Shown one piece after another: positions 27,801 through 38,001 of a stretch of 64,000 nucleotides of DNA (position 1 is the first letter of the stretch; every line of letters starts with the position of its first letter). Below the pieces are notes generated by a model. The model was not told where the DNA came from. It searched no databases and saw only the letters and a program-made list of their open reading frames with translations. The translations under genes and the position numbers were made by a program. The DNA is taken from positions 53,211-117,210 of the forward strand of contig CAKMKG010000026.1 in assembly GCA_927441425.1 (NCBI GenBank), written 5' to 3'. Source of the DNA: an uncultured Bacillota bacterium (GTDB lineage Bacteria > Bacillota > Clostridia > Peptostreptococcales > Anaerovoracaceae).

Positions 27801-27995
27801 GAGCTTACTGTCCTGCTGAAGGGCTGGAGTTTGGCTCTATCAGAGATCAACTATTTGAAGACGGGATATCAATCTGATGGTCTTCTTGATATCCATTATG
27901 TAACAGACCGAGATATAGAAAACAAAGACTCCTATGCGACGAAAATTAATTCCGTTTACGATCCTGCGCTACCCTTAAGATTAAGAGAAGAGTAA
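24858..27995 (+). CDS. Fusion protein: GAF-like, PEP synthase ATP-binding domain, C-terminal nucleotidyltransferase
   Basis: 1045 residues after CCAGGAGG. Residues about 1-130 look GAF-like (ELESLYKVDEAL, SIISL). Residues about 130-310 are helical. A PPDK_N/PEP-synthase ATP-grasp region spans about 320-700 (KIGGKATGFFLANKI; IIRSSSLLEDQRNTAFSGKY; ILQCRPQSKG). The swivelling phospho-His domain and the PEP/pyruvate barrel of true PpsA/PPDK are absent. After a spacer with RSFILMGPGRWGSRG, an MNT-like nucleotidyltransferase sits at about 940-1045 with LFGSTCSCTARLNSDIDLLI. The combination suggests a phosphoryl or nucleotidyl transfer regulator; a link to glutamate catabolism is inferred from gdh on both sides. 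Confidence 0.85.
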   Translation: MLNELHDISVHILKERAKELESLYKVDEALSNDSLPKIMTEICRSLPKGFCNVHACSVIISLDGKIHSAKPIPTNSISEIQSDIVVNGRLRGYIKAIYTDDPLYMGLTSFMKEEEKLLATVANKISNRIFSFEYEPTGSRSNWEAILLFLQNTDRPMLLYVCEKMFTLLAKNDRSHIKDIFNKMNWSNFDYQGEINFSNHDMPAVDVILLSTYVFEAAKACLEDAQIFDYISLWIYQGKSYKLIKLVDRKDSDVKDVSNALANYLQAVQSNERSSKSTKRWLIVELIRRFLTDNSKLIETARKYLSVEDFCELLDVLICSPKSTGKIGGKATGFFLANKIIQSNLADKPEFNNLKMVKTWYISAEELENVLHDNNLDELNEHKYRDILEIRISYPKIVHSLKNSHLSPYVLAELNHILNQCVDKPLIIRSSSLLEDQRNTAFSGKYKSLFVTNTGTRAERLKSLVDSVLEVYSSMFSPDSIQYRKEHDLLDYSEQMGIMIQEVVGHRIGPYYFPLFAGVGFSNNEFRWSPRIQREDGLLRLVIGLGTRAVDRVGDDFPILISPGQPKLRVNQVPQEMQKYSPQMMDVLDMENDRFVTVSIADIIREYGSEILGLNQVASVLKDDCIMEYNRFSTDSENEEAIITFDGLIDKTPIVSQLQTIMSLLVEKLGCPVDIEFACDGEYFYILQCRPQSKGSDNLPVAIPTNISGQNTVFTANKYISNGKVTGIKTVVYVDPEEYGKLENHQDLVRVGSAVSELNRILYRRSFILMGPGRWGSRGDIKLGVQVTYSDINNTSMLIEIAQKKSRYQPELSFGTHFFQDLVEANIKYLPLYPEDSEVTFSKNFFLKNTNSLEALLPAYADLADVIKVINISENYFRKELVILMNADLEKGIAYLERPVKPDKKHTVAFMDEQQLQADPKDSDGWKWRHYMAEKIAFKLDLEAYSIKGIYLFGSTCSCTARLNSDIDLLIHFDGTEIQKQELTVLLKGWSLALSEINYLKTGYQSDGLLDIHYVTDRDIENKDSYATKINSVYDPALPLRLREE

Positions 27996-28014
27996 TTCAA
28001 ACGAAATTGACAAG

Positions 28015-28056
28015 CAGCCCCTTCAGAACGGTAAGCCGTTATGGTGGGGCTGTTTT
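28015..28056 (+). terminator. Terminator after the PEP-synthase-like fusion gene
   Basis: CAGCCCC (28015-28021) pairs with GGGGCTG (28046-28052), enclosing a second stem AACGG/CCGTT, and TTTT follows. It closes the gdh-fusion operon. Confidence 0.85.
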
Positions 28057-28241
28057 CATATTCAGAATATTCGAAAGAGTAAATTTCATTCCTGTTTTTA
28101 TGCAATTTCGATGATATCCCGAAAATTAGTTCTATATTTTACATATATTTACACCCTAAAAAGGTGCTTGGATGTGCACATGTAATTTTATGGGATTTGT
28201 TATTGCTTTCGAAATGCAGGTCATCTTTGTTCATTTTTCAA

Positions 28242-28263
28242 TATTTTACGTTTTATGTAACCA
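28242..28263. promoter_or_regulatory. Near-palindrome shared by both gdh upstream regions
   Basis: TTACGTTTTATGTAA (28246-28260) is the second copy of the element at 23101-23115. The TATTTTAC and ATGTAA halves are conserved on both sides, and the centre differs. Confidence 0.45.
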
Positions 28264-28373
28264 AATTGACCACATTATTCAGTGGGAAGTATACAGAATT
28301 TCCCTCAAAAATACTGAAACTCAGCCGTTTTCAGAATATTACAACTTTGCAAAATTAAATGTTTTTCACTTGA

Positions 28374-29810
<1,437 letters not shown>

Positions 29811-29845
29811 GCGATAAATCCTAACAACAACGAAGATAAAATAGT

Positions 29846-29871
29846 AGGACAGGAATGAAAATTCCTGTCCT
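29846..29871 (+). terminator. gdhA terminator
   Basis: An 11-bp perfect stem (29846-29856 with 29861-29871) with loop GAAA, followed by TTCATTATT. Confidence 0.9.
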
Positions 29872-29903
29872 TTCATTATTAGTATTTAAATGTACAGGGT
29901 AAA

Positions 29904-29988
29904 TGGGTATTCTCATAGAAAACCGTGAAACTTATTACCGACTTTATGCGTAGCATCTTAAAGGAGGCGGTTTTCAAGAGAATACCCA
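29904..29988. repeat. Nested inverted-repeat element, copy 2
   Basis: 85 bases between the convergent gdhA and clpB. The outer arms TGGGTATTCTC and GAGAATACCCA are perfectly complementary. Inside, AAAACCG pairs with CGGTTTT around a core hairpin containing ATGCGTAGCAT. The core of about 59 bases matches copy 1 (2147-2285) with only a few changes; copy 1 carries extra sequence between core and outer arms. Confidence 0.8.
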
Positions 29989-29995
29989 CGTCACT

Positions 29996-32578
29996 TTAAA
30001 AGCTAAGTCCGTCATTCTTGATATCAATGATGATGTTTTCTCCGTCGTGGACTTCTCCCTTTATGATCTTTGCCGCGATTTCCGTTTCAATATGCTTTTG
30101 CAGATATCTCTTGACCGGCCTTGCTCCATATATTGGAGAATATGCCTCATCTGCAATATATCTTTTGGTAGAATCCGTCAGGATTACGGTAATGCCTCTT
30201 TCCCGGAGTTTTCCCTGAATGTGAACCATGGAGATATCGATGATTTTCATGATCTGTGCTTCTGTCAGCGGAGAGAAGACGACTACATCGTCGATACGGT
30301 TCAGGAATTCGGGTCTAAAGTGGCGCTTCATTTCATTTTCCACCGTCTCTTTCACTTCCTCAGAAATCGTGCCGTCCTGCGAAATATTCTCAATCAGGTA
30401 TGGGCTGCCGATATTAGATGTCATTATGACGATAGCATTTTTAAAGTCAACGGTTCTACCCTGGTTATCGGTCAGTCTTCCGTCGTCCAGAAGCTGAAGC
30501 AGAATGTTGAATACATCGGGATGGGCTTTCTCGATTTCGTCAAAGAGGATGACGCTGTACGGTCTTCTGCGCACCGCTTCGGTGAGCTGCCCCCCCTCAT
30601 CATAGCCAACATATCCCGGAGGTGCGCCCACAAGTCTTGAAACAGAATGCTTCTCCATATACTCGGACATATCGATGCGAATCATGTTCTTCTCCGTGTC
30701 GAAAAGCGCTTCCGACAGCGCTTTGGCAAGCTCTGTCTTTCCGACACCCGTCGGACCAAGAAAGATAAAGGATCCAATGGGTCGATTCACATCCTTCAAG
30801 CCCGCTCTCGCCCTTAAAACTGCCTCTGAGACGGCGATTACCGCGTCATCCTGCCCGATTACCCTCTGATGGAGCACTTCTCCAAGACGAAGCAGTTTTT
30901 CCTTTTCTGCTTCTATCAATCTGCTTACTGGAATCCCTGTCCATTTGGAAACCACCTCGGCAATTTCTTCCTCAGTAACCTCCTCCTTCAGAAGCCTTTT
31001 TTCCTTTGCTTCCACATTGCGCTCCATCTCCGAGTCCAATTTTTTTTCCAGTTCCGGCAGCGTTCCGTACTTCAATTTTGCTAATAGTTCCAGATCGTAT
31101 TTTCTCTCCGCCTCTTCTATTTGAAGCTTGATTTCCTCAATCTGCTGCTTCGTTCCTTTTAAATCCGTTATGGCTTTCTTTTCATTCTCCCACTGTGCTC
31201 TCATGGCAGAATTCTGTTCCTTCAGCTCGGAAAGCTCCTTCTCAATATTGGCCAGCCTTGTTTTTGAGCTGCTGTCCGTTTCCTTGCCCAATGCCTGCTT
31301 TTCAATTTCAAGCTGCATGATCTTTCTTGCGATCTCATCGAGCTCGGCAGGCATGCTGTCGATCTCGGTACGGATCTTTGAAGCCGCTTCGTCCATAAGG
31401 TCGATGGCTTTATCGGGCAGAAATCGGTCACTGATATATCGTTCCGACAGGGTTGCGCATGCAATCAGAGCATTGTCGGTGATTCTAACACCGTGATGAA
31501 TCTCAAATCGTTCCTTGAGGCCTCTCAGTATGGAGATGGTGTCCTCTACCGTTGGTTGTTCCACGAGAATCTTCTGGAATCTTCGCTCCAGTGCCGCATC
31601 CTTTTCGATGTTCTTTCTGTATTCATCCAGTGTGGTTGCTCCGATACAGTGAAGTTCTCCTCTGGCCAGCTTTGGCTTCAGCAGATTTCCCGCGTCCATG
31701 GAACCTTCCGCTTTTCCGGCTCCGACGATGTTATGAATTTCGTCGATGAACAGAATAATTCTTCCTTCAGACTTCTCGATTTCATTGAGTACTGATTTCA
31801 GCCTTTCCTCAAACTCTCCCCTGAATTTTGCGCCTGCAATGAGAGATCCCATATCGAGGGCATAGATTGTCTTATCCTTCAGTCCTTCCGGTACATCACC
31901 ATTTAAAATTCTCTGGGCAAGCCCTTCCACCACGGCGGTCTTTCCAACACCCGGCTCTCCGATGAGTACTGGATTATTCTTGGTTCTTCTGGACAAAATT
32001 TGTATCGTGTGGCGGATTTCCGCATCTCTACCGATGACAGGATCCAACTTGCCCTCTCTGGCCAGCTGGACCAGATCCCGCCCATACTTGTTCAGTGCAT
32101 CATAATTATCCTCCGGATTCTGATTTGTGATCCTTTGGTTTCCTCTCACCTTGGATAGTGCCTGTAAAAACCCGTCTTTGGTGATCGTATGCTTTCTGAA
32201 GATCCTGCTGGATGGCGTATTCTTTTCCTCCAGCAACGCCATATAAATATGTTCTACACTGACATATTCATCCTTGAAATCTGATGCAATCTTTTCTGCG
32301 TTGATCAATAACTGATTTAAGCGCCTCGAGGAATACATATTGTCGTTTCCACCCTGGACCTTAGGCAACCGTTCCATCTCAACCTGGAGCTCTCCGACGA
32401 TTTCCCCTTTATTGATGCCTAGAAAGCTGACTAGCTTTGGAATTAGCCCATCCTGCTGGAGCATCAACGCCAGATGCAGATGCTCTCCATCCAACTGCTG
32501 ATGCCCCTCCTGCACGCCTATATTCTGACAGTCCATTACTGCAGATTGTGCATTTTGTGTGAACTTTTCAAAATTCAT
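29996..32578 (-). CDS. clpB: ATP-dependent disaggregase ClpB
   Basis: 860 residues, full length. The order is Clp N-domain (1-145), AAA+ domain 1 with Walker [10 protein letters not shown] (about 207) and [16 protein letters not shown], the M-domain coiled coil (about 405-520), and AAA+ domain 2 with [24 protein letters not shown] and [13 protein letters not shown]. The coiled coil and the absence of an IGF loop separate it from ClpA/ClpC. It rescues aggregated proteins with DnaK. Expression should be HrcA-controlled through the CIRCE element at 32652-32678. Confidence 0.98.
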   Translation of the reverse strand: MNFEKFTQNAQSAVMDCQNIGVQEGHQQLDGEHLHLALMLQQDGLIPKLVSFLGINKGEIVGELQVEMERLPKVQGGNDNMYSSRRLNQLLINAEKIASDFKDEYVSVEHIYMALLEEKNTPSSRIFRKHTITKDGFLQALSKVRGNQRITNQNPEDNYDALNKYGRDLVQLAREGKLDPVIGRDAEIRHTIQILSRRTKNNPVLIGEPGVGKTAVVEGLAQRILNGDVPEGLKDKTIYALDMGSLIAGAKFRGEFEERLKSVLNEIEKSEGRIILFIDEIHNIVGAGKAEGSMDAGNLLKPKLARGELHCIGATTLDEYRKNIEKDAALERRFQKILVEQPTVEDTISILRGLKERFEIHHGVRITDNALIACATLSERYISDRFLPDKAIDLMDEAASKIRTEIDSMPAELDEIARKIMQLEIEKQALGKETDSSSKTRLANIEKELSELKEQNSAMRAQWENEKKAITDLKGTKQQIEEIKLQIEEAERKYDLELLAKLKYGTLPELEKKLDSEMERNVEAKEKRLLKEEVTEEEIAEVVSKWTGIPVSRLIEAEKEKLLRLGEVLHQRVIGQDDAVIAVSEAVLRARAGLKDVNRPIGSFIFLGPTGVGKTELAKALSEALFDTEKNMIRIDMSEYMEKHSVSRLVGAPPGYVGYDEGGQLTEAVRRRPYSVILFDEIEKAHPDVFNILLQLLDDGRLTDNQGRTVDFKNAIVIMTSNIGSPYLIENISQDGTISEEVKETVENEMKRHFRPEFLNRIDDVVVFSPLTEAQIMKIIDISMVHIQGKLRERGITVILTDSTKRYIADEAYSPIYGARPVKRYLQKHIETEIAAKIIKGEVHDGENIIIDIKNDGLSF

Positions 32579-32614
32579 AGAATCACCCCCTCGTTATTTC
32601 ATAGTTATACTTAT

Positions 32615-32620
32615 ATTATA
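32615..32620 (-). promoter_or_regulatory. clpB -10 box
   Basis: TATAAT on the minus strand 37 bases before the clpB ATG, with a weak TTTATT 17 bases upstream. CIRCE lies about 30 bases further upstream rather than in the leader. Confidence 0.45.
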
Positions 32621-32651
32621 TACCACGACGAAAAAGAAATAAACAAAAAAA

Positions 32652-32678
32652 TTGGCACTCTCATATCGAGAGTGCTAA
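32652..32678. promoter_or_regulatory. CIRCE heat-shock operator (HrcA site)
   Basis: TTGGCACTC, nine bases, GAGTGCTAA: one mismatch from the canonical CIRCE inverted repeat TTAGCACTC-N9-GAGTGCTAA. It lies between the M50 protease gene and clpB, both on the minus strand. Confidence 0.93.
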
Positions 32679-32689
32679 CACAGTTTCAG

Positions 32690-33406
32690 CTAGAAAAAAA
32701 GATTCAAAATGATGTTATTCACAAAAGTCACAGCCGGCACCAGGATTTTTCCCGTTACATTAAATATGATCAGTATAAGCAGAATCATAAAGCCCTTGTC
32801 ATAAATCTGGTAATACCAATCCTTTTCCCTCAAATTGAATACCTCGGTTATGATGCCGAAGCCGTCCAGCGGCGGTATCGGAAGCAAATTAAAGATCATC
32901 AAAACGATATTGATGGAAATGACTGCCAAAAGCATTTCAATGACGATATCTCCCATAGCGGAGCTCATAAAAACATACTGATACGTAATCAGGAGCCGTA
33001 AAATGCCAGCGAACGCAATGGCCAGCAGGAGATTCGTCGTCACCCCGGCCAAATCGACGATGATGCTGTCACGTCTTATATGCTTGAAGTTCCTCGAATC
33101 AACTTCTACGGGTTTCCCCCATCCAAAGCCGATAAAAAATAGGGCTATTAATCCAAAAAAATCAACATGGGCGACGGGGTTTATTGTGACTCTGCCCTGA
33201 AGCCTTGGTGTTTTGTCACCTAGCCGGTCTGCTGCAAAGGCATGGGCGAATTCATGAAAGGATAATCCGATCATAATTGCAGGCAATAGGATCACCTTAT
33301 CCATGACCCAGTCTATTGGACTCATTCCCTGATTACGGCTAAATGACTGGTAAGCCATGTATGCGATCAGCAGGACCGCAACGGGGTTATTTTTTATAAA
33401 TCTCAA
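32690..33406 (-). CDS. Site-2-type membrane metalloprotease (M50 family)
   Basis: 238 residues with about five membrane helices. The zinc motif HEFAH is in GLSFHEFAHAFAADRLGD and the third ligand motif in NLLPIPPLDGF. TPRLQGRVTINPVAHVDFFG is typical of the short YwhC-like M50B proteins. These cleave membrane helices, but the substrate is unknown. The start overlaps the end of the DUF815 ATPase gene by 4 bases, so the two are translationally coupled. It ends before CIRCE and so is transcribed apart from clpB. Confidence 0.92.
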   Translation of the reverse strand: MRFIKNNPVAVLLIAYMAYQSFSRNQGMSPIDWVMDKVILLPAIMIGLSFHEFAHAFAADRLGDKTPRLQGRVTINPVAHVDFFGLIALFFIGFGWGKPVEVDSRNFKHIRRDSIIVDLAGVTTNLLLAIAFAGILRLLITYQYVFMSSAMGDIVIEMLLAVISINIVLMIFNLLPIPPLDGFGIITEVFNLREKDWYYQIYDKGFMILLILIIFNVTGKILVPAVTFVNNIILNLFF

Positions 33407-34683
33407 TCCTTATTCTCCTTTTGCTCGTTCATGCTCTTCCCATGAATGTAGTTGATGAACTGTCTGGCTGCCCTCCCGGAACGCCCCTTCTGTCGGATAT
33501 CCCACCTGAGCGCCTCTTCGATCAGAACGCTTTCGTCGATCTTTAACTTTTCCCGTTCTGCGATTCCCCTTACAATATTCAGGTATGCCTCCTGATCCGG
33601 TGAAGGAAAGGTGATAGAAAGACCGAATCGATCCGATAGAGAGAGTCTTTCCTGCATGCCGTCGTTGGTATGGACCTCTGCACTGTCTCCCCGGTCCTTC
33701 CAGGTTTCTTTAATAATATTTCTTCTGTTGGAAGTAACATAAATTAAAACATTGGATGGCTGCGCTTCAATCCCGCCGTCTATGATCGATTTGAATTGTT
33801 TATATCCAATCTCCGTATCCTCAAAGGATAGATCGTCGATAAAGATGATAAATTTACAGCCCCGGTCTGCTATGGCTTCGATAATCCTGTACAGCTGGTT
33901 CACGTGATTTTTATTCAGGGAAATAAGCTTCAGCTTGCTTCCCTTGAATTGATTCAGCAAGGCTTTGACACAAGAAGACTTTCCCGTGCCTCTGTCGCCG
34001 TGGAGCAGAGCATTATTTGCAGGATACTCCTTCAAGAAGCATTCCGTATTTTCTATCAAGGCTTCCTTTTGTCTATGATACCCAATGAGCTGATCAAAGG
34101 TGATCTTGTCGTAATTAACAACACCGATCAGTGCGTCATCCCATACAAACGCTTGATACCGCTCAAAAATACCGCAGCCATATTGCTCATAATATTCCTT
34201 GAGCTTATCTGCAGATTTTTGATTTGTCTTTCCCTCCAGTGCCAGTCTCACTGCATCCCGCTGATCCCAACGTGTTTTTTGTCCCCTTTTCTGTCTCATA
34301 GCGCAAACCGATTCACTGACAGCATGGAAGATTGTTCCGATCCTTTGCCAGTCCACATGATACAGCTTTTTCAGCTCTTCCATTTCCCGTATGGCAATGA
34401 GCCGTATATTTTCATCCGGTTTTCCTTTTTCACTCATGAGGCTGAATCGGTTTTCGCTTTCCGCGATGAGCCTACAGATATAATTCTGCCAATAGGTCCC
34501 CGGGATATCCAAATGCTCCGTCCTTTCCAGAAGCTTTCTCTGAATTAGATAGTACTCCGTCTCCATATAGGCTATATATTCATGAAAATCAAATTCGTTC
34601 AGGATTTTCACGGCAGCATTCACAATATCATCCTGTCTTATGTTGTCATACAGAATAAGGCTATCCAAATTTATCTTGCCCAA
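33403..34683 (-). CDS. DUF815-family AAA ATPase
   Basis: 426 residues starting at TTG 34683 behind AAGGAG. The Walker A is LLHGDRGTGKSSCVKALL (about 237), Walker B FIIFIDDLSFE, and GVNYDKITFDQLIGYHRQK precedes the ATPase as in DUF815 proteins. The N-terminal about 180 residues are helical. Family members are soluble AAA-type ATPases of unknown biochemical role. It forms a tight pair with the downstream M50 protease, which suggests but does not prove a common process. Confidence 0.88.
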   Translation of the reverse strand: MGKINLDSLILYDNIRQDDIVNAAVKILNEFDFHEYIAYMETEYYLIQRKLLERTEHLDIPGTYWQNYICRLIAESENRFSLMSEKGKPDENIRLIAIREMEELKKLYHVDWQRIGTIFHAVSESVCAMRQKRGQKTRWDQRDAVRLALEGKTNQKSADKLKEYYEQYGCGIFERYQAFVWDDALIGVVNYDKITFDQLIGYHRQKEALIENTECFLKEYPANNALLHGDRGTGKSSCVKALLNQFKGSKLKLISLNKNHVNQLYRIIEAIADRGCKFIIFIDDLSFEDTEIGYKQFKSIIDGGIEAQPSNVLIYVTSNRRNIIKETWKDRGDSAEVHTNDGMQERLSLSDRFGLSITFPSPDQEAYLNIVRGIAEREKLKIDESVLIEEALRWDIRQKGRSGRAARQFINYIHGKSMNEQKENKD

Positions 34684-34816
34684 TGCACATCTCCTTCCAC
34701 CGAACTCTAATTTATTCCTTATCCAGCCTTGTCCCTAATTATAATATTTTATCACATAAATCAAGGAATTTAAATAATATGATAATAAAATTTGAACGAG
34801 AGGTGATTTATAAATT

Positions 34817-36622
34817 ATGGTTCAAGATAATTGTATGAGCCCTAAATTCCCCCAAACTCCAAGCCTCCCAACAGAATATGTATGTGTAGAGGTGTATACG
34901 GTTAGAGCCGGTGATACGCTATATTCCATTTCGCGAAGATTCGGAGTTTCTGTGGCTATGCTTATGGAGGCAAATCGTATACTTAACCCATACAATCTGA
35001 GATATGGTCAGAAAATCTGTATCCCCGGTCACCGATCAGATTGTCTGGAACCAGCTCAGGATTCATGTCCATGGGAAGCTCCTTGTCCAAATCCGGAGAG
35101 ACCTGTGAGATGTCCGGCACCGGAAATGCCGAGAATGCCTGAAATGCCTGAAATGCCAAGAATGCCGGAAATGCCTGCGCCTGCGCCAACACCAAGGCCT
35201 GCGCCTGAAACTAGGCCGACACCTCCTCCTCCACCAGCTCCTGCTCCGAGGCCAGCTCCAGCTCCTGTTCCGAGACCGGTTCCTGCTCCTACTCCTGCGC
35301 CAGCGCCAGCGCCGGCTCCTGCACCAAGACCGGCACCGATACCTTCACCAGCTCCGACTCCGATACCTGCACCGGCTCCGATACCTATGCCAACACCGGT
35401 TTGCGATGGAATGATGCATACGATCAGAGAGGGAGATACATTCTACTTGCTCGCGAGACAACATAACATACTTTTAGAAGATATCCTAAATGCCAATCCA
35501 GGTGTCAATCCATACAATCTGCAAATCGGCCAAAGGGTATGTATCCCAACAAATCTGTCTATGCCGATAAACAGGAGTCCTGCATGCAGAGGAATCATTC
35601 ATACCGTTGTATCAGGAGATACACTGTATATGCTGGCAAAGCAATATAATCTCAGGCTGGATGACATTATAAATGCCAATCCGAATATTGACTGCTATAT
35701 GCTGCAAGTGGGAATGAAGCTTTGTATTCCGACGGGAGTTGGTCGAATGGATATGTGGCCTTTGAGAACACCGCCCCAGATGCCTAGTATGCCCTCCATG
35801 CCTGGGATGCCTACCAGTCCGACGACGCCAACCATGCCTGGAATGCCGACGATGCCGACGACACCATCCATGCCCTCTTTACCATCAATACCGTCGATTC
35901 CCCTCCCCAGCATGCCGACGATACCGACTCCCACCACTCCAACTGTTCCGATGATGCCGACGATGCCGATGATGCCAATGCCGACGATGCCGACGATGCC
36001 GATGATGCCGACTCCAACTACTCCGATGATGCCGTCTCCTGCCATGCCGGGTCAGACGCCGTCGCAGCAGCCAGAGGAAACACCGTCAGTAGCTCCAAGC
36101 TGTGATGGCTTTATGCATACGGTCCGGACTGGCGATACCTTGTATATGCTGGCAAGACAGTACCAAATTACGTTGGATGCGTTGATGAGGGCAAATCCAG
36201 CTCTAGATCCCTATAATCTCAGAATCGGAATGCAGCTCTGTATCCCAATGCAAAACGGCAATAACAACAATGCCAATCGGATGGATTCCGTCAGTGCAGA
36301 TCGCAGAATATATCGCACACAGAGCGGTGACACGCTCACCCGGATTCTAGATCGATATGAAATTACATTTGCTGCACTTCAAAGCAGCAATCCCTCTGTA
36401 AATTTTACAGAATCATTGGAGAATAAATCCCTAACCATTCCTTCCGAGGATCACTTCAGAACCTGCCCGATGTCAGGCGCTTATATTGTGAAGAACGGTG
36501 ATAGCTTGGATTCAATCAGCAAAAAGCTGCTTGTCATAACCGACAGCCTTATGATGGCGAATCCTACCTTAACAATAGAAGATTTCGGCATCCCCGGAAC
36601 GAAGGTTTGTATCCCAAGCTGA
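34817..36622 (+). CDS. Six-LysM protein with Pro- and Met/Pro-rich linkers
   Basis: 601 residues after GAGAGGTGA. LysM domains lie at about 26-70, 200-245, 261-308, 433-478, 498-543 and 555-601, each with GDT/GDS near the start and a CIPS/CIPT-like end. Linker 1 (about 93-197) is MPEMPRMPE and PAPAP repeats; linker 2 (about 315-420) is MP[TMS] triplets. LysM binds peptidoglycan or chitin-like glycans. No signal peptide is visible, and the Cys at the end of most modules is unusual. Spore-coat association (as in SafA-like proteins), non-classical export or an internal role are all possible. Confidence 0.85.
   Translation: MVQDNCMSPKFPQTPSLPTEYVCVEVYTVRAGDTLYSISRRFGVSVAMLMEANRILNPYNLRYGQKICIPGHRSDCLEPAQDSCPWEAPCPNPERPVRCPAPEMPRMPEMPEMPRMPEMPAPAPTPRPAPETRPTPPPPPAPAPRPAPAPVPRPVPAPTPAPAPAPAPAPRPAPIPSPAPTPIPAPAPIPMPTPVCDGMMHTIREGDTFYLLARQHNILLEDILNANPGVNPYNLQIGQRVCIPTNLSMPINRSPACRGIIHTVVSGDTLYMLAKQYNLRLDDIINANPNIDCYMLQVGMKLCIPTGVGRMDMWPLRTPPQMPSMPSMPGMPTSPTTPTMPGMPTMPTTPSMPSLPSIPSIPLPSMPTIPTPTTPTVPMMPTMPMMPMPTMPTMPMMPTPTTPMMPSPAMPGQTPSQQPEETPSVAPSCDGFMHTVRTGDTLYMLARQYQITLDALMRANPALDPYNLRIGMQLCIPMQNGNNNNANRMDSVSADRRIYRTQSGDTLTRILDRYEITFAALQSSNPSVNFTESLENKSLTIPSEDHFRTCPMSGAYIVKNGDSLDSISKKLLVITDSLMMANPTLTIEDFGIPGTKVCIPS
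35130..35400 (+). repeat. Coding low-complexity repeats: MPEM and PAPAP linker
   Basis: Degenerate short tandem repeats within the LysM gene, based on ATGCC(T/G)GAAATGCC and on CCTGCTCC/CCAGCTCC triplets encoding Pro-Ala. The reading frame is intact throughout. Such tracts can change length by slippage in units of three. Confidence 0.8.
35770..36060 (+). repeat. Coding 9-bp tandem repeats: Met-Pro-Thr/Met-Pro-Met linker
   Basis: About 290 bases of degenerate 9-base units related to ATGCCGACG and ATGCCGATG, encoding MPT and MPM. The densest part is 35950-36015. Confidence 0.85.
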
Positions 36623-36631
36623 ACAAAAAAA

Positions 36632-36665
36632 AGCCAGAGCAATCATGAATTATGATACTCTGGCT
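36632..36665. terminator. Bidirectional terminator between the LysM gene and glyA
   Basis: AGCCAGAG (36632-36639) pairs with CTCTGGCT (36658-36665), with an inner ATCAT/ATGAT stem. AAAATTTTATTTTTATT follows on the plus side and TTTTTTTGTTC on the minus side, so it can end both convergent genes. Confidence 0.85.
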
Positions 36666-36687
36666 AAAATTTTATTTTTATTCGTGC

Positions 36688-37929
36688 TTACTTGTATAAA
36701 GGGTGTGCCTCACACAATTCATGTACGATCTTTCTGGCTTTCTCTGTAGCTGCCGCATCCGTAGGCTGATCCAGAATGAGTGCAATGGCCTCTACCACCT
36801 TGACGATTTCCTCTTCTTTAAATCCACGGGTTGTCATTGCAGGTGTTCCAAGCCGAACTCCGCTTGTTACGTTGGCACCGTTCGGATCGTTAGGAATCGT
36901 ATTCTTGTTGGTTGTGATTCCGGCTGCATCTAGCAATTCCTCTGCTTCCTTACCTGTTATATTCTTATTGATCAGGTTCAGGAGCACCAAATGGTTGTCT
37001 GTTCCACCTGATACAAGTCGGAAACCTCTCCCAAGTAGTTCTTCGGCCATCTTACGAGCATTCAAGAGTACCTGCTTCTGATACGCTGCAAATTCAGGTG
37101 TTGAAGCTTCTTTAAAGCAGATCGCTTTTCCGGCGATAATATGCATGAGCGGTCCGCCCTGTATTCCCGGAAAAATCGCTTTATTGAATTGCTTTCCGAA
37201 TTCTTCTCTGGCGAGAATGGCTCCGCCTCTTGGGCCTCTAAGTGTCTTGTGAGTTGTCGTTGTGACAACATGGGCATGTTCAACAGGATTTGGATGGAAA
37301 CCTGCTGCAACCAGACCGGCAAAGTGAGCCATGTCAACCATCAGCAAAGCGCCGACTTCATCGGCAATCTCTCTGAACTTATCTGCCTCTATAATCCTTG
37401 GGTATGCACTGGCGCCCGCAACGATCAGCTTCGGTTTATTTTGAATGGCCAATTCTCGTATCTGATCAAAATCAATTCGCTCCGTTTGGGAATCAACCTT
37501 GTAGGGAACAAAATGATAGTATTTGCCGGACATATTGGCTTTACTTCCGTGGGTCAAATGACCGCCATTGGATAAATCCATACCCAAAACGGTGTCTCCC
37601 GGCTTCAATAAAGAGAAGTATACCGCAAGATTCGCGCTCGAGCCGGAATGGGGCTGTACATTGGCATATTCCGCATGGAACAGCTCTTTTGCGCGTTCGA
37701 TGGCTAAGGTTTCCGCCTCATCCACATGTTCACATCCGCCATAATATCTATGTCCAGGGTAACCCTCTGCATATTTATTCGTCAAGGCACTGCCGCATGC
37801 CTCCATAACCGCGTTGCTCGTAAAATTCTCTGATGCTATTAATTCAATTTTGTTTTCCTGCCGAGCCATTTCTCTTTGAATAACGGCACTGATTTCAGGA
37901 TCAACCTTGTCCATATTGTTAAAATACAT
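36688..37929 (-). CDS. glyA: Serine hydroxymethyltransferase
   Basis: 413 residues. It interconverts serine and glycine using PLP and tetrahydrofolate. The PLP lysine is in [16 protein letters not shown]; other signatures are [33 protein letters not shown] and [13 protein letters not shown]. An AAAGGGG site and a strong promoter (37958-37986) precede the start. It is monocistronic. Confidence 0.97.
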   Translation of the reverse strand: MYFNNMDKVDPEISAVIQREMARQENKIELIASENFTSNAVMEACGSALTNKYAEGYPGHRYYGGCEHVDEAETLAIERAKELFHAEYANVQPHSGSSANLAVYFSLLKPGDTVLGMDLSNGGHLTHGSKANMSGKYYHFVPYKVDSQTERIDFDQIRELAIQNKPKLIVAGASAYPRIIEADKFREIADEVGALLMVDMAHFAGLVAAGFHPNPVEHAHVVTTTTHKTLRGPRGGAILAREEFGKQFNKAIFPGIQGGPLMHIIAGKAICFKEASTPEFAAYQKQVLLNARKMAEELLGRGFRLVSGGTDNHLVLLNLINKNITGKEAEELLDAAGITTNKNTIPNDPNGANVTSGVRLGTPAMTTRGFKEEEIVKVVEAIALILDQPTDAAATEKARKIVHELCEAHPLYK

Positions 37930-37957
37930 TATCGTTCCCCTTTCTACATAATGTTAC

Positions 37958-37986
37958 ATTATATAGAAATTTTCTATTATAATCAA
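37958..37986 (-). promoter_or_regulatory. glyA promoter
   Basis: TTGATT (37981-37986) and TATAAT (37958-37963) with a 17-base spacer on the minus strand, 28 bases before the start codon. Confidence 0.75.
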
Positions 37987-38001
37987 GTTTTTTTATTAGT
38001 T

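Noticed and set aside
35770..36060. CRISPR-like array in the 9-bp repeats
   Set aside because: Units are contiguous, in frame and coding for Met-Pro triplets; no spacers are present.
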